This document shows, piece after piece, positions 45,098 through 56,335 of a stretch of DNA of 64,000 nucleotides. Where the stretch lies: contig JAMJFZ010004066.1 of NCBI GenBank assembly GCA_026225945.1, positions 491,001 to 555,000 of the forward strand, read 5' to 3'. The notes beneath the pieces are model-generated. The model was given only the letters and a program-made list of their open reading frames with translations, had not been told where the DNA came from and searched no databases. The stretch's first letter is position 1; each line of letters opens with the position of its first letter. This DNA comes from Cricetomys ansorgei (lineage: Eukaryota > Chordata > Mammalia > Rodentia > Nesomyidae). The translations under genes were made by a program, and so were the position numbers.

Positions 45098-45134
45098 TTT
45101 TTTCCCCAAGTTTTCTAAGTGCTTTGTAATATAT

Positions 45135-45350
45135 TTGTTTAGTTTTATTTACTTCATGTGCGTGAGTGTTGCCTGCACGTATGTACGTGCACCATGTGCA
45201 TTCAGTGCCCACAGAGGCCAAAAAAAGAGCATCAGATCCCCTGGAACAGGATTACAGATGGCTGTGAGTCACCGTGTGGGTGAAGAGAACTGGACTCAGG
45301 TCCAATACAAGAGCAGCTGGCGCTCTTAGCCGCGGAGCCATCTCTCAGTG
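45135..45350 (-). mobile_element. B2 SINE, antisense
   Basis: CACAGAGGCCAAAAAAAGAG and GCTCTTAGCCGCGGAGCCAT. Confidence 0.8.
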
Positions 45351-45724
45351 TTTGTTCTGGAAATGCAGCCGCAATGGCACATACGTAGGAGAAAAAGCCA
45401 GTGTCGTGGTTTTGCCTTCCATTTTCACACCAAACCTTCAACTCTTGTCTGGTTCCTGAGCATTTGTTTTTCAGACTTGGTTGAAATGAAGGCGTTTTGT
45501 TCCTTTTACCAATAGTTTGTATGGTGGCTGCTCTCAGTCACTCAGCTACCGATTACAGGGAACCAACTGCTTTTTGAAGAGGCCTTTTTAGTCTTGTGAA
45601 TAAGCTGCCTTAGAAGTGAGCCCTCTGCTTCCCGGTGAGACGTCCCCACCAAACCCTGCTGAACTGCAGTCAATAATGACTGCCTGAATTAAAACTTTTT
45701 TAATTTAATTTTTAAAAATTCAGA

Positions 45725-45737
45725 ATTTTTTTTCTTT

Positions 45738-45770
<33 letters not shown>

Positions 45771-45870
45771 CTTTGTAGTCTTGGATAATCTGAAATTCAT
45801 TACCTAGAACAGACTGGCCTCAAATTTTTGACAATCTTCATTCCTGCATCTTCCTCGGAAAGCTGAGTGC
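45725..45870 (-). mobile_element. Old B1-like SINE with T-tract, antisense
   Basis: A T/C run to 45770, then TTTGTAGTCTTGGATAATCT and GAACAGACTGGCCTCAAATT; diverged. Confidence 0.55.
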
Positions 45871-45901
45871 CTGCCCTGTTTGGGATGGTTCCTTCCCGTA
45901 C

Positions 45902-45933
45902 TTCCGGGAGCTCCAGTTAAGGAGCTCCCGGAA
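45902..45933. repeat. Perfect 13-bp inverted repeat with 6-nt loop
   Basis: TTCCGGGAGCTCC, loop AGTTAA, then the exact reverse complement. The spacer motif CAGTTAAGGA recurs 36 nt downstream at 45950. It could form a stable hairpin; origin and function unknown. Confidence 0.8.
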
Positions 45934-46577
45934 TACTCACAGTTAAGGAAACCTGTCAGCCCTGAGGACACTGCTTGGATCCCTCCTGAGCAGACCCTGC
46001 TTTCCAAGGGGAAAAATCGTGTTAACTTTTCTGCCTGCCGTGTTATGAGTAGTGTAAATCCTAAACCCTGTCAAAAAACAAACAAACAAAAAAACGATTC
46101 CCAGAAAATTTGATTAAATTATAAGCAAGCTTTTAATACTAGCCAAGTGCTGCTGAAAGCTGGCCAGGACCACGTGGAGATCCTCCCCTGGGACTATTCC
46201 ATGATGGCCGGAGCACATGGGGGTCTCCTAGAATTCCCCCATAATGGCCTACAGCTAGCAGTGGAGGTGTGTGGGTGTGTGTGCGGGGGAGAATTTAAAG
46301 GCAGATCCCATGAGGCTAAGTGTTTTCTATTAGGCCCAATCAGGTGAGCACACTTTTTGATGTATTCCCTACCTGGGCATCTCCCGCCTACCTGTTTCCT
46401 ATCTGGGTATTCTGGCCTCCTACCTGGCTACCTCCTGCCCGTATCCAATCAGGGGCAAGCATATATTCTGTGTCATTAATTCAGCTTGGACCTGGACTTA
46501 TAGTAGGACCCCTTTCTTCCTGTTTCTAATACCTATCCACAACCGTTTTCCTTTAAGTCATCACTGAAGACCTTTCA

Positions 46578-46722
46578 AGGGGGCTGGAGAGAATACTCAG
46601 CGGCTAAGAGCAGTGGTGACCGGGGTTCAGTTCCCAGCACCCACATGGCAGCTTAAAATTGTCTGTAACTCCAGTGCCCGAGGATCTGGCACTCTTACAC
46701 CAATATACATTTTTTTTTTTAA
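46578..46722 (+). mobile_element. B2 SINE, sense, shortened
   Basis: GGGGCTGGAGAGAATACTCA, GGTTCAGTTCCCAGCACCCA; ends in a T/A tract. Confidence 0.85.
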
Positions 46723-46723
46723 A

Positions 46724-46890
46724 AAGGCTGGGTGATGGTGGCACACACCTTTAATCCCAGCTCTTGGGAAGCAGAGGCAGGTGGATCTCTGTGAGTTCGA
46801 GGCCAGCCTGGTCTACAGAGTGAGTTCCAGGATAGCCAGAATTACAGCAGAGAAACTCTGTCTTGAAAAAACAAACAAAACAAAACAAAA
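46724..46890 (+). mobile_element. B1 SINE, sense, TTGTAACTCTGG-type variant
   Basis: GATGGTGGCACACACCTTTA through GCCAGAATTACAGCAGAGAA (the variant read in sense). Confidence 0.9.
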
Positions 46891-46906
46891 GACTTTTCAA
46901 AGTCAT

Positions 46907-47031
46907 ATATACACACACACACACATACTATATATATTTGTGTGTATATATGTATACATATATGTATATATGTATGTATGTACGTGTATATACACACACA
47001 CACACATACATACACACACGCATATATATAT
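46907..47031. repeat. Compound (TA)/(CA)/(TG) microsatellite
   Basis: Alternating purine-pyrimidine over about 125 bp; local frames of about 100 codons are artefacts. Confidence 0.95.
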
Positions 47032-47239
47032 GGCAGGTTTTGTTTCAGAATACCCCACTTCTGGAATCTGTTTGTTTCTCTTACTATGCTAATTACACCC
47101 AATATTTAGCAGCTCAAGACAGCCTTCTTATCTCCACTCAGGACATCATGGAGGAAGAACCCAGGAAGAACTGAGTGGACCGACCTGCTCCAGTGATCTC
47201 AGGTTGTTTGTTCATCAGTTCAAACTGCAGTCTGAAGGC

Positions 47240-47312
47240 TCACTAGGTAGTGAATTCCAGGCTAGCCTGGGCTTCAAAGTAAGACTTTATCTCAATCAAT
47301 CAATCAATCATC
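47240..47312 (+). mobile_element. B1-like 3' fragment, sense
   Basis: GTGAATTCCAGGCTAGCCTG with a CTCAATCAATCAATCAATC tail. Confidence 0.6.
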
Positions 47313-47315
47313 AGC

Positions 47316-47995
47316 AGACAGCTTGTGTGGCTACTTTTTCATGGCTTGTGACCCTAAAGAACAGCATTGCTTTCTCTTCCTCTTTGCTTGTTTTTGGTGA
47401 GGTTGTACAGTGGGTATGGAGCCTGGGGCTTGGCTGCTCAGCTTGGACCACACTGGGGAGATTCCATCAGAGTCAGGAAAGGTCTATAAATGGGAGATAA
47501 AGTGGGGAGAAAGGAGTGGAGGGTAAGCTTATAGCGCAGACATGGCTGAGGGAGAGTCCCTTAGAGGCCTGCGGTTGTGTGTGCTGCAGGTGTCGAGGGA
47601 TCCGAAGACTGGCCCAGAAGCATGTGCAGCTCACATGCTTTTGGTGGTAGGGACACAGGTGTGTGTGGCGGGTTCACCTCTTAGACTTTACAGAAGTGGG
47701 GATGGAAGGAGGGTGGGGACTAAAGGCACCGGATGTGGCTCCTCCCTCCCCGAAATGAATATTCAGTAGCTTCTTCCCTTAAAGGGAGCCATCGCTCCAC
47801 CAACACCAGAGAGTAAATATGAGGAGGCCAGGAAGGAGTCACTGTCTTCAAAGTTCCAATGTAGGACCCAGTTTGATGGTTCCAGGCTCCGAGTCTTCCA
47901 GGCTAGAGATACAGAGTATGTATCTAACTGTGACACAGGCTTGCTCTGTCAGGGTTGTCTTGGAAAATCTGAGACATGTTTGAAATGAGATAAAA
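47316..47995. other. Unique intergenic sequence
   Basis: No gene recognised. Confidence 0.4.
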
Positions 47996-47999
47996 GAAG

Positions 48000-48340
48000 G
48001 AAGACATGATTACTCGTAAGGAATGGAGAAGATTTTTACTATAGATGTAAGGGAGAAAGCAGGCAGAGGAAAGAGCCCATGCTGAAGGTGGCTGGCAGAC
48101 TAAACCGGACCACGAGAGGAGAGAGGCAGAGGGAGAGCAATAGAGGAGCCAACCAAGAGAGGTGGCCCCAGTCAAGAGATCAAGAGACCAGTGTAGCCAA
48201 AATGGCAGAGATATATAGGGATCAGGCTGGGGACAGGAAGCAGAAGCTCAGCCTCTCGAGGGAGAGGTTTGGGGCAGCGGGTGGGGTGAGAAGTGCTGAG
48301 AGGAGCCCCAGGTACTGAATCTTGTCCTGGGTTTGAGACC
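48000..48340 (+). mobile_element. Purine-rich interspersed repeat, related to 3908-4310
   Basis: Shares the order of a TTTACTATAGATG-type start, AAAATGGCAGAGATATATAG and a GCTCAG/GGTTTGGGG end with the copy at 3908. Not classified. Confidence 0.35.
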
Positions 48341-48524
48341 TATCGATGTTGAGGTTACAGCGTGACCCTGGAAACTCTAGTCAGACCATGTGAGGCTGGA
48401 AGGCAGGCTCTCTCTGGGAGACCGATGTCCGGCACAGAGCCTGATGCTGGACTTGGGCAGTCTCTTCTGTGATGTAAGTAGGGACAGGGAGCCAGGCTGG
48501 GACAGAGGTAAGACCGCTTGAAGT

Positions 48525-48612
48525 TAAGTCCTGACTCAGGTATTTAGCTGTGCGTCCATCTTGTTACTTAAGCTATTCTTCATTATTCTCTTCCATTAAA
48601 AGGGGACTGAGG
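48525..48612 (+). mobile_element. MIR SINE fragment, sense
   Basis: CTTGTTACTTAAGCTATTCT then TTCCATTAAAAGGGGA follows the MIR 3' half. Confidence 0.4.
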
Positions 48613-48614
48613 AT

Positions 48615-48758
48615 ATGGGCATGGTGGAGCGTCTCTTTAAGCCCAGACTTGGAGGCAGAGGCAGGGGGATCCCTGAGTTTGAGGCCAGCCTGGTGTACAG
48701 AGTGAGTTCCAGGACAGCCAGGGCTACACAGAGAAACCCTGTCTAGAAAAACAGGAGG
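48615..48758 (+). mobile_element. B1 SINE, sense, GTGTAGCCCTGG type
   Basis: ATGGTGGAGCGTCTCTTTAA to CCAGGGCTACACAGAGAAAC. Confidence 0.9.
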
Positions 48759-48821
48759 GTGGGTGGGAACCAACTGTATGGGATGCTAATTATCTTTCAT
48801 GTTGACAAATAGGAGCAAACA

Positions 48822-49045
48822 GGGGGCTGGAGAGATAAGTTGGAGATCAAGAGCAAGTGCTTGCTGAGTTCAGTTCCCAGCACCCCCACAGTGGCCCACA
48901 ACCTCCTGTAACTCCAGTTTCGGGAGACCCTATGCCCTCTTCTGGCCTCCATGGGCACTGCATGCATGAGATGCACATACACATGTGCAGGCAGCACATC
49001 CCTGCATAGTAAATAAATCCTAAAATAAATAAATAAACACAGCAA
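48822..49045 (+). mobile_element. B2 SINE, sense
   Basis: GGGGCTGGAGAGATAAGTTG head, CTGTAACTCCAGTTTCGGGA and an (AAAT)n tail. Confidence 0.85.
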
Positions 49046-49524
49046 ATTCAGAAAAAGAGAAAAGAAACGAAAATTCGTTCAGAATCAAGAAAGTAGGAAA
49101 GCACCATGAGCAAGAGAGGGCATTTAAATTGTCATTAAACGTATGACAAGGTGCTCAAGATAATCAGCAGAGAACACAGATGGGAACTGGGATGCCATGC
49201 CCTGTCTACCCATCAGAAAGGCACAGGAGGGTGGCAGAGTGTACCAGGCTCGTGAACTATGGGTATAGTCCGCAGAGCCACTTCACCAGACTCTGAGCAC
49301 CAACAGAAGCTGGACATGTGTGCCCTGGGACCCATTCTCAGACACAGTCAACAGACATGTGTCTGTCACCAAGGGGTCACGCACGCCGCTGTCCACAACT
49401 GCTCGGATTGCGGTAGCCCTGAGCTGGACACTACCCAAGGGTCTATCCACTACAGAGGGGTCAGTCTGCCCTAATGTATTCAGACAGATGGACTATGCTA
49501 AAGCAATGAGGAGACAACAAAACA

Positions 49525-49598
49525 ATTTTATGGTTCAGGGTCTCCACAACATGGGAAACTGTAGTATAAGGTTGAAGGTTGAGAACCACTACTCTAGA
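49525..49598 (+). mobile_element. URR1 fragment, right end only
   Basis: Contains TTTTATGGTTCAGGGTCTCC and ends GTTGAGAACCACTAC; the left two thirds are missing. Confidence 0.65.
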
Positions 49599-49618
49599 GG
49601 GACAGAACTTAGAGAATG

Positions 49619-49619
<1 letters not shown>

Positions 49620-49662
<43 letters not shown>
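49620..49662. repeat. (TA)n microsatellite
   Basis: About 25 TA units leading into a duplicated block. Confidence 0.95.
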
Positions 49663-49704
<42 letters not shown>

Positions 49705-49872
49705 AGGGAGAGAGAGAGAGGGAGAGGGAGAGGGAGAGATAGTACTTACCAGAATGCCTTACAGACCATATATATATATAGAGAGAGAGAGAGAGGGGGG
49801 GGGAGGGAGAGAGAGAGAGAGAGAGGGAGAGGGAGAGGGAGAGATAGTACTTACCAGAATGCCTTACAGACC
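49663..49872. repeat. Tandem duplication of a 105-bp block
   Basis: Two copies (49663-49767, 49768-49872) of (TA)n-(GA)n-G-run-(GGGAGA)n followed by the unique tag AGTACTTACCAGAATGCCTT ACAGACC. The tags are identical. Confidence 0.85.
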
Positions 49873-49879
49873 GTGGTCC

Positions 49880-50215
49880 AGCCTGTGGGGTCCTTTTGAT
49901 CCAATTGTACTGACACACGACTTGTCGAAAGAAAGAAAATTTTATTAAGTTCAAGCATAAAAAGAAAAAAGAAAAAGAGAAAGAAAGAAAGCTGGACCAG
50001 CCAGAGATGTCGTCTGAAATGTAAGTTCAGGGCTATGACCCTGACTCAAATTTTTACAAACTATTTAAGCTAGAAAACCATAAACATTTTGTGCCAATAT
50101 AAACAAAAGTTAGTCATAATTTTTAAGCAATCAGAAACCCACTAACAATCATGGTCAGAGTCACCATAACCCAGAAATGACACATCTCAGTTCCCAAAAC
50201 AATTTACCCGACAGT
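49880..50215 (-). mobile_element. Possible antisense LTR
   Basis: Runs from TGTGGGGTCC to CCCGACA, with an antisense poly(A) signal (TTTTATTAAG) and a TATTTAAG box in plausible order. No target-site duplication is visible, so the boundaries and the class are uncertain. Confidence 0.35.
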
Positions 50216-50439
50216 CATTTTGCTTTGGCTTTCCTGCTGGGCTCTGAAGGCCAGGGGCTTTTCTTGTTTTCCTGGGAACCTGAACTTTGTCTCTGTTTTA
50301 AAATGGATTTTGCAGTTTAAGATGGCATTGGTTCATACCATTTCACAACAAAGGCTGTCTGTGAACAGAAGGTCCAAGAACCCAGTAGTTGTTCAGGCCA
50401 TGAGGCTGGATGCCTCAGCTGGTCTTCGGCAGACACTGG

Positions 50440-50755
50440 AATTCTGAAGATGGAGGTCTAGATGGACTTGCCTGGAAGGGTGAGAGAGGCAGGCAAAGAG
50501 AAGCTTCCATTTTCCATGTCTGTTAGTAGGCTGCCAGCAGAAGGTGTGGCCCAGATTAAAAGTGGATCTTCCCACTTCAAAAGTTCTGAATTAAAGGTGT
50601 AAATTGTCCCACCTCAAAGATCCAGATTAAAAGTGGATCTTCCCACTTCAAGTGATTTTATTAAGAAAATAAATTCTCACAAGTGTATCCAGCCACTTGG
50701 GTTTCAGTTAATTCCAGATGGAGTCAAGTTGACAACTACGACCAGCCATCATAGG
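50440..50755. mobile_element. Old interspersed repeat with internal tandem units
   Basis: Ends CAAGTTGACAACTACGACCAG, like the end of the repeat at 24055. Inside it a 30-bp segment (CCAGATTAAAAGTGGATCTT plus 10 bp) occurs at 50551-50580 and again at 50622-50651, with a diverged unit between. Confidence 0.5.
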
Positions 50756-52330
50756 CCTGTAGACAGTTCTACTGAGTGAAGGTCACCTTGCCCCCAGAGC
50801 TCTCATGGAGGCCAATGTGTAGGGGGCCTCAGTGCCATCATTCACATACAAGATTTCAGACCAGTCCTTAACCTGTGCATAGAGGCCATAACCATTAGCC
50901 TGGACTGTCTGTAAGGTAGTGAGGGCATTCGTGCCCCAAAGAGTGTGTGGGGTAGTAAGAGGCTTCCTGCCCTGGAGGATCTGCAGGGTGCTGAGGGGGT
51001 TCCGGGCCCAGGATGGATGACCTGCAGGGTGGTTGGGCACTCTCCATATGTGTGTTCCTGCACATGTGAACAGCACACGCCCTGAACCTCGACTAGTTGG
51101 CAAAGAGACCAAGAGAAGAAAGGCAGCTTCGAGGACAAAGTGTGGAAGATGGAAGGAAGACGAAGACAGAGAGCAGTCCAGGCTCCTTCCTGAAGTCAGA
51201 CTGTGGGGGATCGCGCAAGACTCAAGCGGACGGGAACAGAGGGTAAATGGTTGAAGAAGGGAAAACCAGCCTTTGAGTTGCGATTTCTTCTAGAAAGCCA
51301 CAGCACCTGCCCGTGCTCAGAGCTTTCAGTCTCCACCACTCTCTTTTCTAGAATTGCCTGTTGAAGATTTCTCTTAAAGCCACACATGTCTGAGGAGACT
51401 CTGTACAGTTGCCTCGGATGCCAAGAACACTGAGCTTGCAGACATGAAGGCAGAAGAAACGGTGGAAGGTAGGTCCCACGGAGTGACCTCTCGCTGTGGG
51501 AAAGTGTACACCACCTAAGGACTCACAAGCCCGATGCCTGGAGAACCACTGTTCCCGACTCAACTGACTGTGTTCGGGTTGTCCTTTCTCTCATGGTTCC
51601 TGCCCCACTGCCCCTTAAAGAGTAACTGTCGACTCTCTTTGGGCGGAGAGCTGGGTCATGGGGGCAGTGCCCGGGGAGCTTTGGAGCAAGGAGAGAGTGT
51701 GGAGGTGTCGGAATGGGAAGGTCAGGACTGCTTAGGGCTAAATCTGAACTGTGTTATTATATTTTAGGTGAATATCACAGACTCAGCAGGCTTTCTCTAC
51801 GTGTGGTCCCTGGGTCAGCCCGAACATCACCACGGGGGAGCTTATAGAAAATGCACAGTCTCAGGCTCCAGCCCAGACCTACCGAATCAGACAACTGTGG
51901 CTGGACAAGGCCTCCAGGGCGGGGGACCTGCCCCGCACATGTCAGGTTTTCTTCTCAACACTGCAAAATAATATCATAGCAATAAGAAGAAGGGCTTTGG
52001 GTTACTTCAACACGCGAAGTCTGAGAACCTGGGAAAGAAGGATTATTTCCTGAGCCAACTTGTCTTTATCTCTCTTGCTGTTCCTTTGAAGAGAGATCAA
52101 GGAAATACTGTTGACCTGAAGCTCATAAATTGAGGATCTTGGAATCTTTGTCAGTGGCCATTATTGAAGTCACCCTATGGCTAAGAAAACCTCGATTCTG
52201 AAAACACACGTATGAAGTTTGTATCCTGAGAGCCTGGCCACAGAAGCCTGGGCAGGCTGTTTCTCTGACTTTCAGCTTTTCGTCAGTAATATGGTATTTA
52301 TTTATTTATTTGTTTGTTTATTTATATTTA
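50756..52330. other. Unique intergenic sequence
   Basis: No gene recognised; frames up to 109 codons lack any known domain. 50850-51010 contains three diverged tandem-like phrases (GTAGTGAGGGCATTC, GTAGTAAGAGGCTTCC, GTGCTGAGGGGGTTCC) suggesting an old minisatellite of about 50 bp. Confidence 0.4.
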
Positions 52331-52334
52331 TTTA

Positions 52335-52486
52335 TTTATTGGTTTTTCAAGACAGGGTTTCTCTGTTGTAACTCTAGATGTCCTGGAACTCACTCTGTAG
52401 ACCAGGCTGGCCTCGAATTCACAACGATCCACCTGCCTCTGCCTCTCAAGTGCTGGGATTAAAGGCGTGTGCCGCCACCGCCTGGC
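52335..52486 (-). mobile_element. B1 SINE, antisense, TTGTAACTCTGG variant
   Basis: (TTTA)n precedes CAAGACAGGGTTTCTCTGTT; ends GCCACCGCCTGGC. Confidence 0.9.
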
Positions 52487-52499
52487 TAATAATATGGCC

Positions 52500-52725
52500 T
52501 TTAAAAAAAGATTTATTTATTCTGATTTTATGCGTCTGAGCGTTTTGCCTGCACGTGTGCATGTATGTGCACCATGTGCATGCAATGTCCAAGAAGGTCA
52601 GAAGAGGTCATCAGATCCCCTAGAACTGGAGTTACAGATAGTAGTGAGTTGCCATTTAGGTGTTGGGAACTGAACCCAGGCCCTCTACGAGAGTATCAGG
52701 TGTTCTTAGGAGCCATCTCTCAGGC
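52500..52725 (-). mobile_element. B2 SINE, antisense
   Basis: AAGATTTATTTATTCTGATT tail side to GGAGCCATCTCTCAGGCCC. Confidence 0.85.
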
Positions 52726-52729
52726 CCTG

Positions 52730-52862
52730 GCCAGAAGAGGGCCAGATCCCTGGAACTGGAGTTACAGAAGGTTGTAAGGCATTGTGTGGGTGCTGGAAAC
52801 TGAACCCAGGTCCTCTGCAAGAGCGGCCAGTGCTCTTAACCTCTGACCCATCTCTCCAACTG
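52730..52862 (-). mobile_element. B2 SINE, antisense, 5' part
   Basis: Starts inside the element (GGCCAGAAGAGGGCCAGATC) directly after the previous B2; head CTTAACCTCTGACCCATCTC. Confidence 0.85.
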
Positions 52863-53265
52863 TTGCTTATACCCATCCACGGGACCCTTCAGGCAAGGGG
52901 GTAGAGTTGGCACAGAGCCAAGACACACAGGCTCCGGGAGTCAGGTGAGTGGCAAAAGGCTGACTCAGTTTATTACAAGGGGGGAGCCTATTATACCCTC
53001 CACCCGGCCCAGCATCCCGTCCCATTGGCTGCCAGACTGCAGCTGCTGCTCCCTGGGCATGTCCGGGTAGGTCTGTCTCTTGGCATGCCCGGGCAGGTCA
53101 GTCTCTGTGTATTGTCTACATGGGTCTCAGGCCTTGTTCTGTCCATAGGCAGGTCCAGTTTTCTCCTACATCCAGCCAGTTTGCTTAACTGTTTGTCAAC
53201 CTGAAAGATAATTAGCATTCCAAACAGTTGGTTCCCATTCACATACACAGTCAATGGTCAGAGAA
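52862..53265 (-). mobile_element. Possible antisense solo LTR
   Basis: Holds an antisense poly(A) signal (TTTATTACAAG at about 52970) followed by an antisense TATA-like segment and an inverted CCAAT (CCATTGGC) further right, the normal LTR order read on the minus strand. No family name is assigned, and the termini are approximate. Confidence 0.4.
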
Positions 53266-53899
53266 AGTAGCAACTCTATTCATAAGGAAGAGAAAGTTTT
53301 TGAGGGTCCATTCCATATCTCTCATTTCATTAGCATGAAGACCCCATCCTCCTTTTCTTTCACGGAAGACAAAACTGAGGACAAGGACATCAGGTAACTT
53401 TACAAGACACACAGCTAAGTAAGGCGTCCCTCCAACCCCCAGTAATGAGGTCTTGCACCAGGGATTTCACAGACATTCTGGTGGTTTACCCACAGAAAGT
53501 ACTTAGCAATTGGATCTATGCAATTGTCAGTCGTGAAACTTCATCTCAACTTGGTAAAGCGGAACTAGATCTTAGGGGTCCGTTTGCTACGGGGTGGGGG
53601 ATGGGACACTCCATAGCAGTGCAGCCTGCTTGTCCTCAGCCTCTGAACCTCCAGTAGCGTCCAGCCTGCGACTCTGAACATTGAGGAAAGCACAGGCCAG
53701 CAGTAAAGTTCCTTACAAACAAGGCCACAGGACTCAGAAAGCTAGGGATTGCTGGCGGTTGCCTCTGTCCTGACCGTGTGCGTTCTGCAGGAGAAGGGAT
53801 GAATGGGAGAGCTATCTCGCCCTGTCAGACTTGCTGGCTAACTGAACAGACACACCTGGCTGGCCAGCTTGTAAACTGAATGGCCACTTTCTCCCAACA

Positions 53900-54130
53900 A
53901 TGGCCTGCCCAGAGAATGATTTATGGGTCAGTCAGTTTTCATTTATAAAAATGACAATATTCTAGCTGATAATATTGATAGATGTGAAATCTGGTATCTG
54001 CAGGATAAAAGCCACTGGCCCCGCCGCGACATCTGGCCGCCTGGCAAAGACGTCATCTGCTTGCCCTTCACCCGGTGGAATGCTGACTGCTGCTAAATAA
54101 ACTGAAGAGCATTTAAGGTCCACAGGAAGG
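53900..54130. promoter_or_regulatory. Candidate conserved non-coding element
   Basis: Unique sequence with CATTTATAAAAATGAC, GATAATATTGATAG, GACGTCAT (CRE-like, 54049-54056) and CTAAATAAACTG (FoxA-like). About 33 kb upstream of Pdx1. Motif density and absence of repeats suggest an enhancer; conservation is not tested. Confidence 0.35.
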
Positions 54131-54925
54131 AGTCACAGTGTTAAATATAACACGAGGTCCCTGGCTAAGGTAGATCCCAGCAAGAAACATTTTGGAAGAA
54201 ATGTTTTGCATCATGAATCTCAAACAGCCATGTGAGATGGGGTCGGTCACTTAGGTCACAGGGGGCAGATGTGTGAGCAGAGAAGCTGTGCCCGTGGCTC
54301 CGTGGTGTGTGGCAGGTGCAGTGAAGGGATCGGCACTGCCTTTTATCTGCAGGTTCCAAAGTTCGAGCCGTGAGTCAGCTGTTCCTAATACTTCATACAA
54401 GGCAGTAGCGTTCATCTTCCTGTAGGCAGCCTGAAGTACAGGTCACGGAGTGACTAAGCCGCTGCCCTTGTGACCCAGGGACAGCCAGGGAAGGAGACGA
54501 TGGGGTCTGCAGGCAGCAAAGCACAAAGAGCCTCACACTTGGCTCCCATGTGGCGCTGAACCCAGATCACCCAAGCAGGTATGTTAATACTCTGTGATAC
54601 TCTGACTTCGGGCTTTTTGGTGGGAGGGCTGGAATCTAGAGCCCAGCTGATGCTGAGCCACGCGCCTAGCTGCTTAAACTAATTCCTCTTCAAAAATTTT
54701 GTTTCGGGGGTTAGCGTGGGGACCGGAAGTCTGTGGTTTAGCCATTTCCGTGGGTGACTGTGGTACATAACCACATTTGGCTCTTTAGAGCCAATGAATA
54801 AGGGCCACCATGAGTGGAGGGGTCTCGGGGGTACCCGACTGTCACCAGAAAGGCTCTTCCCTTCCCTCCTACTGTTCCCCTCAGCTGATGGGGTTCTCCC
54901 CTTAAAGGGGCTCTGTGCCCCTTTG
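54131..54925. other. Unique intergenic sequence
   Basis: No gene or repeat recognised. Confidence 0.4.
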
Positions 54926-54929
54926 AGAT

Positions 54930-54936
54930 GTCGTGT

Positions 54937-54977
<41 letters not shown>

Positions 54978-54980
54978 TAT
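54930..54980. repeat. (TG)n microsatellite
   Basis: About 20 TG units with two interruptions. Confidence 0.95.
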
Positions 54981-55188
54981 ACAATTAAAGAATATCTTAT
55001 GTTTGGCCTACATGTCTGTCTATGAACTGTCTACATGCCAAGTGTCAGAAGAAGCTGGAAGAGGACATCAGATCCTCTGATACTGGAGTTATAGGTGTAT
55101 GGTCTGCCATGTGGGTGCTGGGAATTGAACCCAGGTCTTCTGGAAGAGCAGCCAGTGCTCTTACCCTCCCAGGTACCTTTCCAGCCCA
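54981..55188 (-). mobile_element. B2 SINE, antisense
   Basis: GGACATCAGATCCTCTGATA and GAACCCAGGTCTTCTGGAAG; head diverged. Confidence 0.8.
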
Positions 55189-55738
55189 GGATTTTAATTG
55201 GGGTTGCTGCTATCTGAGAATGGGTGAGGTGTTCTTTAAAGATGCGTGGGCAACTTACCAGTGACCACAACACTGAAAAAAAGCACTCCTCTGTTCCCAA
55301 GCAAATGTTAGCCGCCAATAGTTCCTCAGGGAGGGGGGGAGCTTTAAGGTCCTGCCCCTCTTCCCCCAGCAGAATGTTGATAGCCCAACCTCCTGTGGAG
55401 TTCGAATGTCAGTCACTATGGTGACGTACAACATCCCACCCTTCTTCCCTTCCTGACTGCTTCTCCTTCCATGGTGTTCCCTGAGCCCAGGATGTCCCAT
55501 TCAGGACTGAGAACTCAGCAGCCACTCATCCTCAGGGCCTTGACAAGTTGTGTGTCTCTACCCACTGCAGAAAGAAGCTTCTCCGACCAAAGCTGACAGT
55601 GGTTCTGATGGATGAGTGTGAACATAAAAGTATGTGTAAGTAGTTTAACAGGCGCATCACCTCCATGTAGCAAAACAATGATACTGGCTTCTCTACTTCC
55701 TGGCCTTTCTCCTCATCTTCCTGGCCACGGCCTTTTGA
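55189..55738. other. Unique intergenic sequence
   Basis: No gene recognised. Confidence 0.4.
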
Positions 55739-55739
55739 C

Positions 55740-55990
55740 CAGGTTTACAGCACAAGACATGAGTTCCTTCCTGCAGAACGGACCTTAAGTCAAATCAGAA
55801 AGTGGTTAGTTACCTTCATAATGGCCATGTCACTGTGGCTCCGATGTGCACATCTCGCCAGGCAGCTCAGTGGTGTGCTACGCAGGGCCCGGAGATGGTA
55901 AGCCAACGGATGATTGCCCTCTCCCAGTGGTGTGAGTAACATTGTCTGACACGATGGAGGTTTCCAAATCATCTCCAGTTTGATTTCTCT
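55740..55990 (+). mobile_element. Old interspersed repeat, first of two copies
   Basis: The GAACGGACCTTAAGTCAAAT and GGTTAGTTACCTTCATAATG segments parallel a copy at 60240-60400. Class not recognised. Confidence 0.35.
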
Positions 55991-56117
55991 GTTCTCAAAA
56001 CAAAGTGTGTGTTGGCTTCAGCAATAAGGTCTTGCCACCTAGTTCTGGTGGGCAACCAAGAACAGTCTTGCCAACACTGCCATGTGTTTTCTTTTCAAGA
56101 ATGATCCATTTATTTAA

Positions 56118-56252
56118 GCTGGGCAGTGGTGGCACACGCCTTTGATCATAGCGCATGGGAGGCAGAAGCAGACGGATCTCTGTGAGTTCAAGGCCAGCCT
56201 GGTCTACAGAGTGAGTTCCAGGACAGCCAGAGTTACACAGTCTGTCTCAACA
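56118..56252 (+). mobile_element. B1 SINE, sense
   Basis: GCTGGGCAGTGGTGGCACAC to CAGCCAGAGTTACACAGTCT. Confidence 0.9.
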
Positions 56253-56269
56253 TACCCCACCCAAGGCAT

Positions 56270-56332
56270 TGCCCTCCCTCCCTCCCTCCTTCTCTCCCTC
56301 TCTCTCTCTTTCTCTCTTTCTTCCTTTCTATT
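56270..56332. repeat. Polypyrimidine (CCCT/TC/TTTC) tract
   Basis: About 60 bases of T/C following the B1. Confidence 0.9.
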
Positions 56333-56335
56333 TGT

